Numbered from the stretch's first letter, positions 17,619 to 27,895 are shown. The stretch is 64,000 nt of DNA from Cellulomonas cellasea (GCF_006538745.1 NZ_BJLR01000011.1:1-64000); one strand, 5' to 3'. The notes: a model not told the origin generated them from the letters alone. Translations and numbers: made by a program.

Positions 17619-18495
17619 CGCCCGGACCGGGCGGCGCTGTGCTGGGCGGCCGTGTGCTGCGCGGCGGTGTGCTGCGCGGCTGTGGACCGGGACACTGCCG
17701 ACCGGTCCGCGGCGGACTGCGCGGCGGCGGCGAGCGCGTCGAGCACCGACGCGGGGGTCGGGTCGAGCAGCTCGCCGACGAGCAGGCCGTCCGCGAGGAA
17801 CAGCACGCGGTGCGCGTAGGACGCGGCGGTCGGGTCGTGCGTGACCATGACGATGGTCTGGCCGAGCTCGGTGACGGAGCGGCGCAGGAAGCCGAGGACC
17901 TCGGCGGACGACGCGGAGTCGAGGTTGCCGGTCGGCTCGTCGGCGAACACGACCGCGGGCCTCGACACGAGCGCCCGCGCGCACGCGACGCGCTGCTGCT
18001 GGCCGCCCGAGAGCTCGCTCGGCTTGTGGTGCAGGCGGTCCTGGAGGCCGACCGCGGCGACGACGGCGTCGAGGTGCGCGCGGTCGACGGGGCGCCGCGC
18101 GATGTCGAGCGGCAGCGTGATGTTCTCGAGCGCGGTGAGGGTCGGCACGAGGTTGAACGCCTGGAACACGAACCCGAGCGCGTGCGGCGCAGCTTCGTGA
18201 GCCGGCGCTCGTTCATCCGGCTGACCTCGTCGCCGTCGACGACGACCGTGCCCGACGTCGGCCGGTCGAGGCCCGCCATGCAGTGCATGAGCGTCGACTT
18301 GCCCGAGCCCGAGGGGCCCATGATCGCGGTGAGCTCGCCGCGCCGGAACTCGACGTCGACCCCCGCGAGCGCGTGCACCGCGGTGTCGCCGTCGCCGTAG
18401 GTCTTGCGGAGCTCGCGGGCGTACGCGATCGCCGACGGGGGCGCCGGGGTGCTCGTCGTGGTGGCGGGGGTCGTCGGGCTGGCGGTGCTGCTCAT
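17615..18495 (-). pseudogene. ABC transporter ATPase (MacB/LolD type), single-base frameshift
   Basis: The start at ATG 18495 (AAGGA six bases upstream) opens a frame with GPSGSGKST (Walker A) running to LTKLRRTRSG; the remaining part, VFQAFNLVPTLTALENI, LSGGQQQRVACARAL (signature), VVFADEPTGNLD (Walker B) and VMVTHDPTAA (H-loop), is in another frame. One extra base near 18178-18180 would restore the family-typical LRRTR-x-GFVFQAFN exactly. Everything else is conserved, so this is either a sequencing or assembly error or a very recent mutation. It would power the downstream permease. The C-terminus carries a TAAQH tandem repeat. Confidence 0.88.
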
Positions 18496-18722
18496 GCGGG
18501 TCCTTCGCTGGGTCGGACGGTTGCCGTCTCCCATCGTGGCCCGGCGCGACGGGCGCGGCGATGGGGGAACCCCCTGGTCAGGCCCCTGGGCGCCCCTGGT
18601 CCCACCCCGAGCGGAGCCCGCGGCGGCGCTCGTCGACCCGTCGTCCGGGCCCCCCGAATTGCTGTGGCGCACGTCACATCATGCGCCTAGCCTGACGTCA
18701 GGCGCAGGGACGGGGGCCGACG

Positions 18723-19136
18723 ATGATCTGGTCGTTGCTGGTGATCTTCCTCGGCCCCGCCGTGCTCTTCGGAGCCCTCATGGCGCTGTTCCCGACGCCC
18801 GACGAGCCCGCCCCCTGGCGCGTGCGCCTCGCGCGGTCGCTCGAGCGCGTCGCCGACCGCCTGCGCCGGCAGCAGCCGGGGCCGCCCGACCCGTTCGTCG
18901 CGCTGCGCCTGCAGACCCGGCTCGGCGTCGTCGCGGACCACGCGCGCGCGCTCGAGGGCGAGCCCCGGACGTTCGCCCTCGCCGAGCGCGTCATCGCGAC
19001 CCAGCTCGCGTACGACCAGCTGCTCGCGGAGGCCTGCCGGCTCGCCGGCGTCGAGGTCCTGCAGCGCGCCCAGGGCGACCCGCAGGAGCGGTTCCGCGAG
19101 GAGGTCGAGCTCGCGGCACGCGGCTGGAGCTGGTGA
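18723..19136 (+). CDS. Hypothetical protein with one membrane span
   Basis: 137 aa, ATG start. Residues 3-23 (MIWSLLVIFLGPAVLFGALM onward) form one hydrophobic N-terminal span; the remainder is Arg/Glu/Leu-rich and predicted helical (SLERVADRLRR, LAERVIATQLAYDQLLAEACRLAG), probably cytoplasmic. Coding bias is strongly actinobacterial. I do not recognise a family. It stands alone, divergent from the ABC exporter. Confidence 0.65.
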   Translation: MIWSLLVIFLGPAVLFGALMALFPTPDEPAPWRVRLARSLERVADRLRRQQPGPPDPFVALRLQTRLGVVADHARALEGEPRTFALAERVIATQLAYDQLLAEACRLAGVEVLQRAQGDPQERFREEVELAARGWSW

Positions 19137-19317
19137 GCCGGCCCTGCGGGACGGCCGCCGCCCGCGCGTCCGTCCCGGTTCGTCGTACGCGCTACCGCGA
19201 TGTCGGCATTCTCACCCGGGCCGTTCGTCCCGGTTCGCCCTGTGGTGTCCCGGTCGCGCCGGCCGCCCGCCGCCCGCCCCGCTTACCCGCGGGCCGATCC
19301 CGGCTTACCGTCGGGTC

Positions 19318-20508
19318 ATGACCGTGACACGCGCGCAGGAGGCGGAGGACACCCGCGTCGACGTCGTGCGCCGGCTCGGCGTGCTCGACACCCCGCGCGA
19401 GGAGCGGTTCGAGCGCGTCGTGCGCCTCGCGCAGAACCTGTTCGGCGTCGAGAAGGTCGCCGTCGCCCTCGTCGACCGCGACCGCGTCTTCCACAAGGCC
19501 GGCGTCGGCATCGCGGACCGCGAGCACCCGCGCGAGGCCTCGCTGTCCGCGCTCGCGATCGAGCACCCCGAGCTCCTCGTCGTCGAGGACGCGAGCCTCG
19601 ACCCCCGGTACCGCGACAACCCGTACGTCACGGGCCCGATGGGCATCCGGTTCTTCGCGGGTCAGCCGCTGCACGGCCAGGCCGGGTACCGCGTCGGGAC
19701 GCTGTGCCTCGCCGACTCCACGCCCCGCACGTTCACCGACGACGACGCCCGGCTCCTGCGCGACCTCGCGCTGTGGGTCGAGAAGGAGCTGCTCGTCACC
19801 GAGGAGCTCGAGCGTGCGTCCCAGGTCCAGGCCGGGCTCCTGCCGCGCAGCATGCCCGACCTCCCCGGCTACGAGGTCTCCGGGCGCTGCCTGCCCGCGC
19901 GCGCCGTCGGCGGGGACTTCTACGACTGGCACCCCGTGGCCGACGGCGTCGCGCTGACGCTCGCGGACGTCATGGGCAAGGGCGGCGGTGCGGCGATCAT
20001 CGCGGCGACCGTGCGCGCGGTCCTGCGCAGCTCGGCGCGGCGCGGGGACGTCGCCGCGTCGCTCGCCGACGCCGAGGCCGCGCTCGAGGCCGACCTCCTG
20101 CGGACCGGCAGCTTCGTGACGGCGTTCCACGGGAAGATCGACCCCGCGGCCCACGTGCTGACGTACTCCGACGCCGGCCACGGGCTCACGCTGCTGCTGC
20201 GCGCCGACGGCACGACCGAGCGGCTCGCGTCGCAGGGCCCGCCGCTCGGGGCCGTCCCCGGCGTCGAGCGCGTCGCGGCGCGGGTCGCGCTCGAGCCCGG
20301 CGACCTCGTGCTGACCCTGAGCGACGGCGTGCTCGACGCGCTCGACACGCCCGGCGGGACGCTCGAGTCGCTCGCCGTCGTCGAGCGGGCGGTCCGCGGT
20401 GCGCCGTCCGCGCACGAGGCCGTCGCGCAGGTGCTCTGGGCGCTCGGCGCGAACGACCGGCCCGACGACCTGACGATCCTGGCGCTGCGGCGCGAGACGG
20501 TGGGCTGA
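19318..20508 (+). CDS. GAF-PP2C (SpoIIE-type) phosphatase
   Basis: 396 aa, ATG start. An N-terminal GAF domain (about 15-160; VEKVAVALVDRDRVFHKAGVG and GTLCLADSTPRTF are typical) is followed by a PP2C/SpoIIE domain (about 185-390): ARAVGGDFYDWH, LADVMGKGGGAA, YSDAGHGLTLLL, LSDGVLDALD and RPDDLTILALR supply the metal-binding aspartates. It should dephosphorylate a STAS-type antagonist and so release a sigma factor or other target. No STAS or kinase gene is adjacent. Cytosolic. Confidence 0.88.
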   Translation: MTVTRAQEAEDTRVDVVRRLGVLDTPREERFERVVRLAQNLFGVEKVAVALVDRDRVFHKAGVGIADREHPREASLSALAIEHPELLVVEDASLDPRYRDNPYVTGPMGIRFFAGQPLHGQAGYRVGTLCLADSTPRTFTDDDARLLRDLALWVEKELLVTEELERASQVQAGLLPRSMPDLPGYEVSGRCLPARAVGGDFYDWHPVADGVALTLADVMGKGGGAAIIAATVRAVLRSSARRGDVAASLADAEAALEADLLRTGSFVTAFHGKIDPAAHVLTYSDAGHGLTLLLRADGTTERLASQGPPLGAVPGVERVAARVALEPGDLVLTLSDGVLDALDTPGGTLESLAVVERAVRGAPSAHEAVAQVLWALGANDRPDDLTILALRRETVG

Positions 20509-20522
20509 GCCGGGCGGCAGGG

Positions 20523-20594
20523 AGCCGCCGGGCGGTCGCGAGCGGCCGGGCAGTCGCGAGCCGCCGGGCGGTCGCGAGCCGCCGGCCGGTCCGG
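20523..20594. repeat. 18-bp tandem repeat, four units
   Basis: Units of AGCCGCCGGGCGGTCGCG start at 20523, 20541, 20559 and 20577; the first and third are identical and the others differ at two to three positions. Each carries a small CCGCC-G-GGCGG palindrome. It fills the gap between two convergent genes and could act as a bidirectional transcription block. Confidence 0.85.
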
Positions 20595-20605
20595 AGCCGG
20601 GCGGC

Positions 20606-23110
20606 TCAGGCCGGTGCGGACCCGCTCGGAACGGCCGGGACCGGCACCGCGACCGGGAACGGCTGCTCGCTCGCCGCCGACGGGGCCCGCAGCAGCTCCT
20701 CGATCGGCATCGCACGGCTCCACCAGAACCCCTGCCCGGAGTCGCAGCCCATGTCGAGCAGCACGTCGACCTGCTCGCGCGTCTCGACGCCCTCCGCGAC
20801 CGTCGCCATCCCCATGGCCTTCGCGAGACGCACGACCGACGCGACGATGGCCCGGTCGTCGGCGGTCTCGGCGATCCCGCGCGTGAAGCTCCGGTCGATC
20901 TTGACCTTGCCGACCGGGAAGCGCCGCAGGTAGGCGAGCGAGGAGTAACCCGTCCCGAAGTCGTCGAGCGCGATCGTGACCCCGAGGTCGCGCAGCGCGC
21001 GCAGCACCTCGATCGAGCGTGCGCTGTCCGCCATGAGGGCGCTCTCGGTGACCTCGAGCACGAGGCGCGGGTACGTCAGGCCGGACTGCTCGACGCAGTC
21101 GCGCACGAGGTCCACGAGGGCGGGGTCGCCCGCGTCGTGCGCCGAGAGGTTGACCGCGACCCGGCCCCGCGGCGGCAGGACCCCCGCGTCGAACGCCCGC
21201 GCGCCGTCGAGGCACGCGCGCCGCAGCGCCCACCGGGTGAGGTCGCCGACGAACCCGCCCTCCTCGGCCACCGGGACGAACTGCTCGGGCGGGATCCAGC
21301 CGCGCACCGGGTGCCGCCACCGCGCGAGCGCCTCGACCGACACGAGCCGGCCCGTGCGGAGCGCGATGATCGGCTGGTAGTGCAGCTCGAGCTCGTCGCG
21401 CGCGAGGGCCTCGCGCAGGTCCGCCCCGAGCGCGAGGCGCCCCTCGACCGCCGTCGCCATGCTCGCGTCGAACAGCTGGACCCGGCCCCGGCCGCGCGCT
21501 TTTGCCGCGTACATCGCGGCGTCCGCGTGCCGCAGCAGCGTCTCGGCGTCCCCGGGCCCGGCCGCGACCCCCAGCGACGCCGACACGTAGACGCGCTGGC
21601 CGTCGAGCACGATCGGGCTGTCGAGCGCGCGCAGCAGCTTCGCCGCGAGGCCCGTGGCCGTCGCCGCGTCGGTGTCCTCGCACAGCACCACGAACTCGTC
21701 CCCGCCGAACCGTGCGACGAGGTCGCCGGGACGCACCGCCGCCTGCAGCCGCTCCGCGACGAGCACGAGCAGCCGGTCGCCCGCGAGGTGCCCCGAGCCG
21801 TCGTTGACGACCTTGAACTGGTCGAGGTCGAGGAACATCACGGCGACCGGGTGCGCGCTCCCCGTCGACGCGAGCGCGCGCTCGACCCGGCTCATCAGGA
21901 CCGCCCGGTTCGGCAGGCCCGTGAGCCCGTCGTGCCGGGCCTGGTGCTCGAGGGCCCGCTGCATCTCGTGCCGCTCGGTCGTGTCCCGGCCGATCACCGA
22001 GATCCCGACGGGGCGTCCCGCGTCGAGCACCGGGGACACCGAGAGCGCGACGTGGCCCGTCGAGCCGTCGCGGCGCCGGACCGTCGACTCGACGTCGCTG
22101 ATCCGCTCCCCCGCACCGACGGTCGCGAGCACGTCCGGGCACACCGCGCCGTCGACGCCCGCGAGCAGCAGCTCGATGCCCTGCCCGACCGCCTCGTCCC
22201 GCGACCGGTCGTAGAGCCGCGCCGCCGCCCGGTTCCAGCTCACGATCGTGCCGTCGAGCGAGGCGCCCACGATCGCGTCGGCGCTCGACTCGACGAGCTG
22301 CCGGTAGCGCTCCGCACCCGCCTCGAGCGCGTGCTGCTGCCGCTCGACCTCGTCGACGAGGTCCTGCTTCGGTGCGAAGAACAGCTCCTGCAGGCGCAGC
22401 GGCTCCTCCCGGCCCTCGGCGAGGCGACGCCGGAACGTCACGACGAACAGCACGAGCGGCACCGTGTACGCGAGCGCGAGCGCGAGCTTCGCCTGCACGC
22501 CGGTCGCGATCAGCGTCCCGAGCACCGGCGACGTGGGCCACGCGAGCACCGGGAACAGCACGCCGTCGAGGCACAGCACCCCCACGAACAGCACCACGTA
22601 CAGCGCGGCGAGCCGGGCCAGGCCGTGCACGCGCGTCTTCGCCGCCTCGAACAGCACGACGAGCAGGACCAGCTCCGAGACGATCAGCAGCCCGCCGACG
22701 AGCACGAGCTGGATCGACACCGAGAAGACCTCGGGCGCAGTGCCGAACGGGTTGGCCGCCTCACGGCTGCGCAGCGCGGCGCCGGCGAGCGCGAACGTCG
22801 CGAGCTTGAACGCGTTGACCGCGATGACGACCTTGATGACGTTGCGGACCACGCGGGCGTCCCGGCCGACGAGCACGAGCATGAACACCGTGAGCATCAG
22901 CGCGCCGTAGAGCACGCTGCCCGCGCTCAGCGTCACGCCCTCACGCACGTCGATGGCGTAGACCGCCCCGAAGAACCCCCCGAGCACGAGCACCACGGCG
23001 ATGTACACGTAGAACAGGACGAGGCGGGCGGGGCGCGCGAAGAACGCGAAGACGAAGGGGAACGTGGCGTACAGGAGGACCTGCGACGCGAGCAGAGCGC
23101 TCGACGACAT
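20606..23110 (-). CDS. Membrane PAS-GGDEF-EAL cyclic-di-GMP enzyme
   Basis: 834 aa from the ATG at 23110, with GGAGG five bases upstream (the GTG two codons earlier sits directly on that site). About seven membrane spans (residues 1-225), a PAS domain (about 250-370), GGDEF (about 385-545) and EAL (about 560-815). ARFGGDEFVVL keeps the intact active site and an RPGD inhibitory site lies five residues before it; SVEALARWRHP, NLSAHD and VAEGVETREQ keep the phosphodiesterase signature. Both synthesis and hydrolysis of cyclic di-GMP are therefore possible. The sensory membrane part resembles no named domain to me. Confidence 0.9.
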   Translation of the reverse strand: MSSSALLASQVLLYATFPFVFAFFARPARLVLFYVYIAVVLVLGGFFGAVYAIDVREGVTLSAGSVLYGALMLTVFMLVLVGRDARVVRNVIKVVIAVNAFKLATFALAGAALRSREAANPFGTAPEVFSVSIQLVLVGGLLIVSELVLLVVLFEAAKTRVHGLARLAALYVVLFVGVLCLDGVLFPVLAWPTSPVLGTLIATGVQAKLALALAYTVPLVLFVVTFRRRLAEGREEPLRLQELFFAPKQDLVDEVERQQHALEAGAERYRQLVESSADAIVGASLDGTIVSWNRAAARLYDRSRDEAVGQGIELLLAGVDGAVCPDVLATVGAGERISDVESTVRRRDGSTGHVALSVSPVLDAGRPVGISVIGRDTTERHEMQRALEHQARHDGLTGLPNRAVLMSRVERALASTGSAHPVAVMFLDLDQFKVVNDGSGHLAGDRLLVLVAERLQAAVRPGDLVARFGGDEFVVLCEDTDAATATGLAAKLLRALDSPIVLDGQRVYVSASLGVAAGPGDAETLLRHADAAMYAAKARGRGRVQLFDASMATAVEGRLALGADLREALARDELELHYQPIIALRTGRLVSVEALARWRHPVRGWIPPEQFVPVAEEGGFVGDLTRWALRRACLDGARAFDAGVLPPRGRVAVNLSAHDAGDPALVDLVRDCVEQSGLTYPRLVLEVTESALMADSARSIEVLRALRDLGVTIALDDFGTGYSSLAYLRRFPVGKVKIDRSFTRGIAETADDRAIVASVVRLAKAMGMATVAEGVETREQVDVLLDMGCDSGQGFWWSRAMPIEELLRAPSAASEQPFPVAVPVPAVPSGSAPA

Positions 23111-23205
23111 CGACACCTCCCCGTGTGGCTCAAGCGTGGCACGGATGCGCGCCGCGGGGGCGTCGGGGCGCGGACGTCACCCGCCCGGCGGGGCAGTGCA
23201 CCGGG

Positions 23206-23300
23206 GCGCGGACGGGCAGGGACCGGCGGGCGCAGGTGGACAGGTACGGACGGCCGGGTGCGGACGAACGAGTGCGGACGGGCAGGCGCGGACGGGCAGG
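23206..23300. repeat. Degenerate ~14-bp GC-rich tandem repeat
   Basis: Variants of TGCGGACGGGCAGG recur, with the cleanest adjacent copies near 23273-23300 and looser copies from 23206. The stretch is between the end of sbcC and the start of the GGDEF-EAL gene and encodes nothing recognisable. Confidence 0.65.
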
Positions 23301-23321
23301 TCCGCCCCGGTCGCGACCCGG

Positions 23322-26300
23322 TCAGCCCGCGCGGACCGCGAGCGTGCTCGACCCGTCCGGCAGGTGGCGGACCTCGATCCGGTCGGCGATCGACTGCTTG
23401 AGCGTCTCGACGTGCGACACGACCCCGATCACGCGACCGCCGGCGCGCAGCCGGCCGAGCTCGGCGAGCACGACGTCGAGCGTGTGCGGGTCGAGCGACC
23501 CGAAGCCCTCGTCGACGAACAGCGTCCCGAGGTCCATGCCGCCGGCCTCGGCGGTCACGACGTCGGCCATGCCGAGCGCGAGGCACAGCGACACGTAGAA
23601 CGTCTCGCCGCCGGAGAGGGTCCGCGGGTCGCGCTCGATGCCGGTCGAGTGGTCGACGACCCGCATCGACAGCCCGGTCCGGCGCGTGCGCACGTCCTCG
23701 CGCTCGTCGCTGCGCACGAGCTCGTAGCGTCCGTCCGACATGAGCAGGAGGCGGTCGTTCGCGGCGGCGACGACGTCCTCGAACCGCCGGACCAGCACGT
23801 ACGTCGCGAGCGTGAGGGCGCGCGCGTTGTCCGAGCCGCTCGCGGTCGCGAGGTTCGCCATGCGGAGCACGGGCCCGGAGTCGGCGTGCGCGCGGGCCAG
23901 CGCGGCGACGGTGGACTCGACCTGGGCGAGCGCCGAGCCGGCGAGCGCGGCCTGCTGCTCCGCGACGGCCGCCGCGCCGGCCGCGGCCGAGGCGGTCGAC
24001 CGGCACCCGTCGCACGCGGCGCGCGCGTCGTCGAGCTCGCGCTGCGCCTCCGGGGCGGCCGCCGCGTCCTCGGGCAGCCCCGCGAGCTCGGGGGACGCGA
24101 GCGCCTCGCGCACCCGCAGCACGGCGGCTTCGTGCCGCTGGATCCGGGCGTCGAGCGCGGCGAGCTCGTCGGCGCGCAGGAGCGCGGAGCGCACGTCGTC
24201 GGTGTCGAGGAAGCCCTGCTCGGTCACGGCGTCGGCGAGCTCGGCGCGCCGACGGCCGAGGTCGGCACGGGCCTGGGCGACGGCCGTGAGCGCGTCGAGC
24301 ACCGTCGTCGCGGCCTCGACGCGCACGAGCAGGGCCGCGCGGCGGGCGGCGACGGTCGGGTGGTCGCCGCGGGCGTCGAGCACCTCGCGCTCGTCGCGGG
24401 CGACCTCGTGCTCCCGGGCCGTGAGGCGCTCGGCCTCCGACGCGCACAGCGTCGCGAGCTCGGCGCGGGCGGTGCGGGCGCGCTCGGTCTCCTCGTCGTG
24501 CGCGACGAGCGCGGCCTCGGCCCGCTCGAGCGCGGCGACGCCGCCGTGCGCCATCGTCACGAGCAGGCGCGCCTCGTCGAGCCGGTCCTGCGCCTCGGCG
24601 GGCGTGAGGTCGCCTGCCTGCTCGCGCAGCCCCGCAAGGCGCTCGGTGAGCGTCGCGACGTCGGCCGCGCGCTCGTCGAGCACGCGGGTGGCCTCGACGC
24701 GGGCGTGCTCGGCGGCCTCGACCTCCTCGGCGCTCGCGTGGTCGGGGCTCAGCGCGGCCTTGGCGGGGTGCTCGGTCCCGCCGCACACGGGGCACGGGTC
24801 GTCGGCGGCGAGCGTCGAGGCGAGCTCCCCGGCGATCCCCGCGATCCGGGCGGCACGCACGGCGGCCTCGTGCTCGACGGCGGCGCGGGCGGCCTGCGCG
24901 GCCACGTCGCGGCGGCGCATGACCTGCTCGAGCTGGGTGCGGGTCCGCTCGCTCGTCACGACGGCGTTGAGCACCTGCTCGGCCGCGGCGAGCTGCGCGC
25001 GCCGGCCGGGGAGCTCGGCGACGAGCCCGCGCGCACCCTCGACGGCCGCGACGATCTCGGCGCGCTCGACCGGTCGGGTCGCGAGCTCCTCGGTGAGCCG
25101 CACGCGCTCGGCGCGGGACGCCGCGAGCGTGTTCCGCAGGTCCTCGACGGCGCGGCGCCGGTCGGGCAGCCCCGACTCGAGCTCCACAAGCCGCCCGAGC
25201 GTCGCGGCGAGGTCGGCGGCACGCGCCCGCTCCGACTCGAGCTCGTGGGTCAGCGCGGGTCCGGCGTGGCCGCGGGTGTCGTCCGCGTCGCCGGGGAGCG
25301 TCGCGGCGCGGTGACCGAGCAGCCCGAACGCCCGGGCGTGCTGCGGGACGAGGCCCTCGGGTGCGGCGTCGACCGCGGCGTGCACGGACTTCTCGGCGCT
25401 CGCGACCTCGGTGAGCGCGGCGTCGACACCCGCGAGGAGCGCCCGGACCACCGCCCCACGCCGGGCCCGGTCACGCCGGGCGAGATCCTCGGTGTGCTCG
25501 TCCGCGCGGGCGACGAGCGCGTCCTGCTCGGCGCGCAGCGCGGTGCGGCGCGTGAGCAGCCCGAGGGTCTGCTCGGCCGCGGTGACGCGCGCCTCGGCGG
25601 CCGTGAGCGCGCGGCGCGCGTCGGCGTCCCGCACCGACGCCTCGTGCGACCCGGCCTCGAGCCGCTCGGCGCACCGGCGGGCGGCGTCGGCCGTCTCGGG
25701 CGCCGCGTCCTCGGCGAGCGCGCGCAGCTCGTCGGCGCTCTCCCCGTCGAGCCCGGCCGCCCCGACGAAGTGCGCGGTCGCGGTGACGAGCCGGGCGCGG
25801 GCGTCGGCGGTCGCCCGCAGCGCGTCGCGACGCAGCTCCTCGAGCCGGCGCTGCAGGCGCTCGTAGACCTCGGTGCCGAAGATCTTCTGCAGCAGGCCCC
25901 GCCGGTGCTCGGGGTCGGCGCGCAGGAAGCTCGCGAACTCGCCCTGCGGCAGCACGATGGTCTGCACGAACTGCGCGCGGTCGAGGCCGACGATCCGCTG
26001 GAGCTCGGCGCCGGCCTCGTCGAGCCGGGTCGAGACGATCTCGCCCTCGGCCGGCTCGCCGTCCCGCGCACTGCCGGTCCCTGCGCCGCCCGTCCCCGCG
26101 CCGCCCGCCGCGCCGTCCGTCTCCGCCGGGCTCTCGGCGGGCAGGCGCCACAGCTTCACCGTCGCCTGCTGGCGCGCGGTGCCCGTGCCGCGCTTCTTCG
26201 GGCGGTCGTACGCCGGTGTGCGACGCACGCGGAAGACCCCCGCGGACGTCTCGAACACGAGGTCGACGACGCTCTCGTCGTCGGGCCCGGCGAAGCCCGA

Positions 26301-26501
26301 GCGCAGCCGGTCCTCGCTCGTCGCGGCCGACGCGACCTTGCCGTACAGCGCGAAGACGATCGCGTCGATCAGCGTCGACTTGCCTGCGCCGGTGGGGCCC
26401 TCGAGCAGGAACAGCCCGGACGCGCCGAGCTGCGCGAAGTCGACCGTGAACCGCCCGGCGAACGGGCCGATCGCCTGGAGCGTGAGCGTGCGCAGGTACA
26501 T
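23322..26501 (-). CDS. sbcC: SbcC DNA-repair ATPase/nuclease subunit
   Basis: 1059 aa. The ATG at 26501 overlaps the sbcD stop by one base (TGATG). SMC-like layout: N-terminal ATPase half with LEGPTGAGKSTLIDAI (Walker A), long coiled coils (about 180-480 and 520-880), a zinc-hook CPVCGGTEHP at about residue 570, and the C-terminal half with LSGGETFYVSLCLALG (signature) and TLFVDEGFGSLD (Walker B). With SbcD it forms the SbcCD (Rad50/Mre11-type) complex that cuts hairpins and blocked DNA ends. Confidence 0.93.
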   Translation of the reverse strand: MYLRTLTLQAIGPFAGRFTVDFAQLGASGLFLLEGPTGAGKSTLIDAIVFALYGKVASAATSEDRLRSGFAGPDDESVVDLVFETSAGVFRVRRTPAYDRPKKRGTGTARQQATVKLWRLPAESPAETDGAAGGAGTGGAGTGSARDGEPAEGEIVSTRLDEAGAELQRIVGLDRAQFVQTIVLPQGEFASFLRADPEHRRGLLQKIFGTEVYERLQRRLEELRRDALRATADARARLVTATAHFVGAAGLDGESADELRALAEDAAPETADAARRCAERLEAGSHEASVRDADARRALTAAEARVTAAEQTLGLLTRRTALRAEQDALVARADEHTEDLARRDRARRGAVVRALLAGVDAALTEVASAEKSVHAAVDAAPEGLVPQHARAFGLLGHRAATLPGDADDTRGHAGPALTHELESERARAADLAATLGRLVELESGLPDRRRAVEDLRNTLAASRAERVRLTEELATRPVERAEIVAAVEGARGLVAELPGRRAQLAAAEQVLNAVVTSERTRTQLEQVMRRRDVAAQAARAAVEHEAAVRAARIAGIAGELASTLAADDPCPVCGGTEHPAKAALSPDHASAEEVEAAEHARVEATRVLDERAADVATLTERLAGLREQAGDLTPAEAQDRLDEARLLVTMAHGGVAALERAEAALVAHDEETERARTARAELATLCASEAERLTAREHEVARDEREVLDARGDHPTVAARRAALLVRVEAATTVLDALTAVAQARADLGRRRAELADAVTEQGFLDTDDVRSALLRADELAALDARIQRHEAAVLRVREALASPELAGLPEDAAAAPEAQRELDDARAACDGCRSTASAAAGAAAVAEQQAALAGSALAQVESTVAALARAHADSGPVLRMANLATASGSDNARALTLATYVLVRRFEDVVAAANDRLLLMSDGRYELVRSDEREDVRTRRTGLSMRVVDHSTGIERDPRTLSGGETFYVSLCLALGMADVVTAEAGGMDLGTLFVDEGFGSLDPHTLDVVLAELGRLRAGGRVIGVVSHVETLKQSIADRIEVRHLPDGSSTLAVRAG

Positions 26502-27730
26502 CAGGCGCTCCTGTCCAGCGCCACGACGTCCTCGTAGGCGCGCCGCAGCACGGTGTGCTCGGCGTCGGTCGGCTCCGCGCCGCACACGTGCGCGACGAAC
26601 TCCGCGGCGACCTCGAGCGGGTCGTGCGCCGCGGTGACCTGCGTCGCCCCGGGCGCCGCGCCGGTGCGCTCGGGCGGCCGGTGCTGGATCACGAGCGCGT
26701 GCGGGAACCGCTCGCGCACGCGGCGGAACAGGTCGGGCGGGCGGTGCGCGTCCGTGACGGTCACGCGCAGCCAGTCCTCGGTGTGCGCCGCGCCGGCCGG
26801 GCCGAGCAGCTCGTCGAGCGGGCCGGCGATCTCCGCGAGGCGGCGCGGCACCGGCGCGGGGAGGAGCGTGACGACCGGCGCGCCGCCGCCGCGGGGCAGC
26901 TCGACGAGCGTCGTGGACTTGGCCTGGTGGAGCTCGGAGAACGAGTACGCGAGCGGCGAGCCGGAGTAGCGCAGCAGCGTCGCCGGGCGGTCGCCGTGCG
27001 CACCGCCGGCCTCGCCGGGCGCACCGGCCCCCGGGCGTCCGGAGCCGACGACCTGCGGGCCGTGCAGGTGCCCGAGCGCGACGTAGTCGACCCCCGCGAA
27101 GACCCCCGCGGGCACGTGGTCGACGCCGCCGACGCGGATGTCGCGCTCCGAGTCGCTCGGCTCCCCGCCGATCACGAACGCGTGCGCCATGACCACCGAG
27201 CGCGGCGCGGACCGTCCCGCGGCGGCGGCCTCGGCGGTCCGGCGGGCGAGGTCGGCGCGCACGAGCGCGGTCGCGGCCGTCATGACCGACTCGTGCGAGC
27301 GCGCGGGCGCGTCGAGCCGGCGGCGCACGACGTCGGGGTCGAGGTACGGCAACGCGTACACGAGCGCGTCGCCGTCCTCCGACGGGAGCACCACGGGCGT
27401 CGCGAGGTCCCCGACCTGCGCACGGACCCGGACCCGCTCGCGCATGAGCTCGGCGCCGAAGCCGAGCCGGGCGGCGGAGTCGTGGTTGCCGGGGGTCAGG
27501 ACGACGGTCGTGTGCTCCGCGAGGCGCGCGAGCGTCGCGGAGAGCAGCTGGACGGCCTCGACGGGCGGGATCGCGCGGTCGTAGACGTCCCCGGCAACGA
27601 GCACCGCGTCGACCGGGTCGGTGCGCACGAGGTCGACGAGGTGCTCGAGGTAGGCCGCCTGGTGGTCGAGCAGGTCGACGCCGTGCAGGGTGCGGCCCAG
27701 GTGCCAGTCGGAGGTGTGCAGGAGCCGCAT
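26501..27730 (-). CDS. sbcD: SbcD exonuclease subunit
   Basis: 409 aa, ATG start. Calcineurin-like phosphoesterase motifs are all present: HTSDWHLGRTLHG, VAGDVYDRAIPP, LTPGNHDSAARL, VMAHAF and LGHLHGPQVVG, which bind two Mn ions. C-terminal capping domain from about 300. It is the Mre11-like nuclease of SbcCD and is translationally coupled to sbcC. The 165-bp gap upstream separates it from the STAS gene and probably holds the promoter. Confidence 0.93.
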   Translation of the reverse strand: MRLLHTSDWHLGRTLHGVDLLDHQAAYLEHLVDLVRTDPVDAVLVAGDVYDRAIPPVEAVQLLSATLARLAEHTTVVLTPGNHDSAARLGFGAELMRERVRVRAQVGDLATPVVLPSEDGDALVYALPYLDPDVVRRRLDAPARSHESVMTAATALVRADLARRTAEAAAAGRSAPRSVVMAHAFVIGGEPSDSERDIRVGGVDHVPAGVFAGVDYVALGHLHGPQVVGSGRPGAGAPGEAGGAHGDRPATLLRYSGSPLAYSFSELHQAKSTTLVELPRGGGAPVVTLLPAPVPRRLAEIAGPLDELLGPAGAAHTEDWLRVTVTDAHRPPDLFRRVRERFPHALVIQHRPPERTGAAPGATQVTAAHDPLEVAAEFVAHVCGAEPTDAEHTVLRRAYEDVVALDRSA

Positions 27731-27895
27731 GCCTCGAAACTAACCGACACCACCGACGCGACCCGCCCGGGCCGCGCGGGTGCGGTCAGCCCGTCGCGGC
27801 AGCGGTGCTGGGGGTGGCCGGGCGCCTGTCCCGCGCAGCAGGTCCGCGGCAGGCCGGGCGTGCGCCGCCAGCGCTCAAGCCCGCGCGGCGGAGGC

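Noticed and set aside
18170-18190. Programmed frameshift in the ABC ATPase gene
   Set aside because: No slippery heptamer, no nearby stimulatory structure, and the family is not known for recoding; a one-base deletion explains it.
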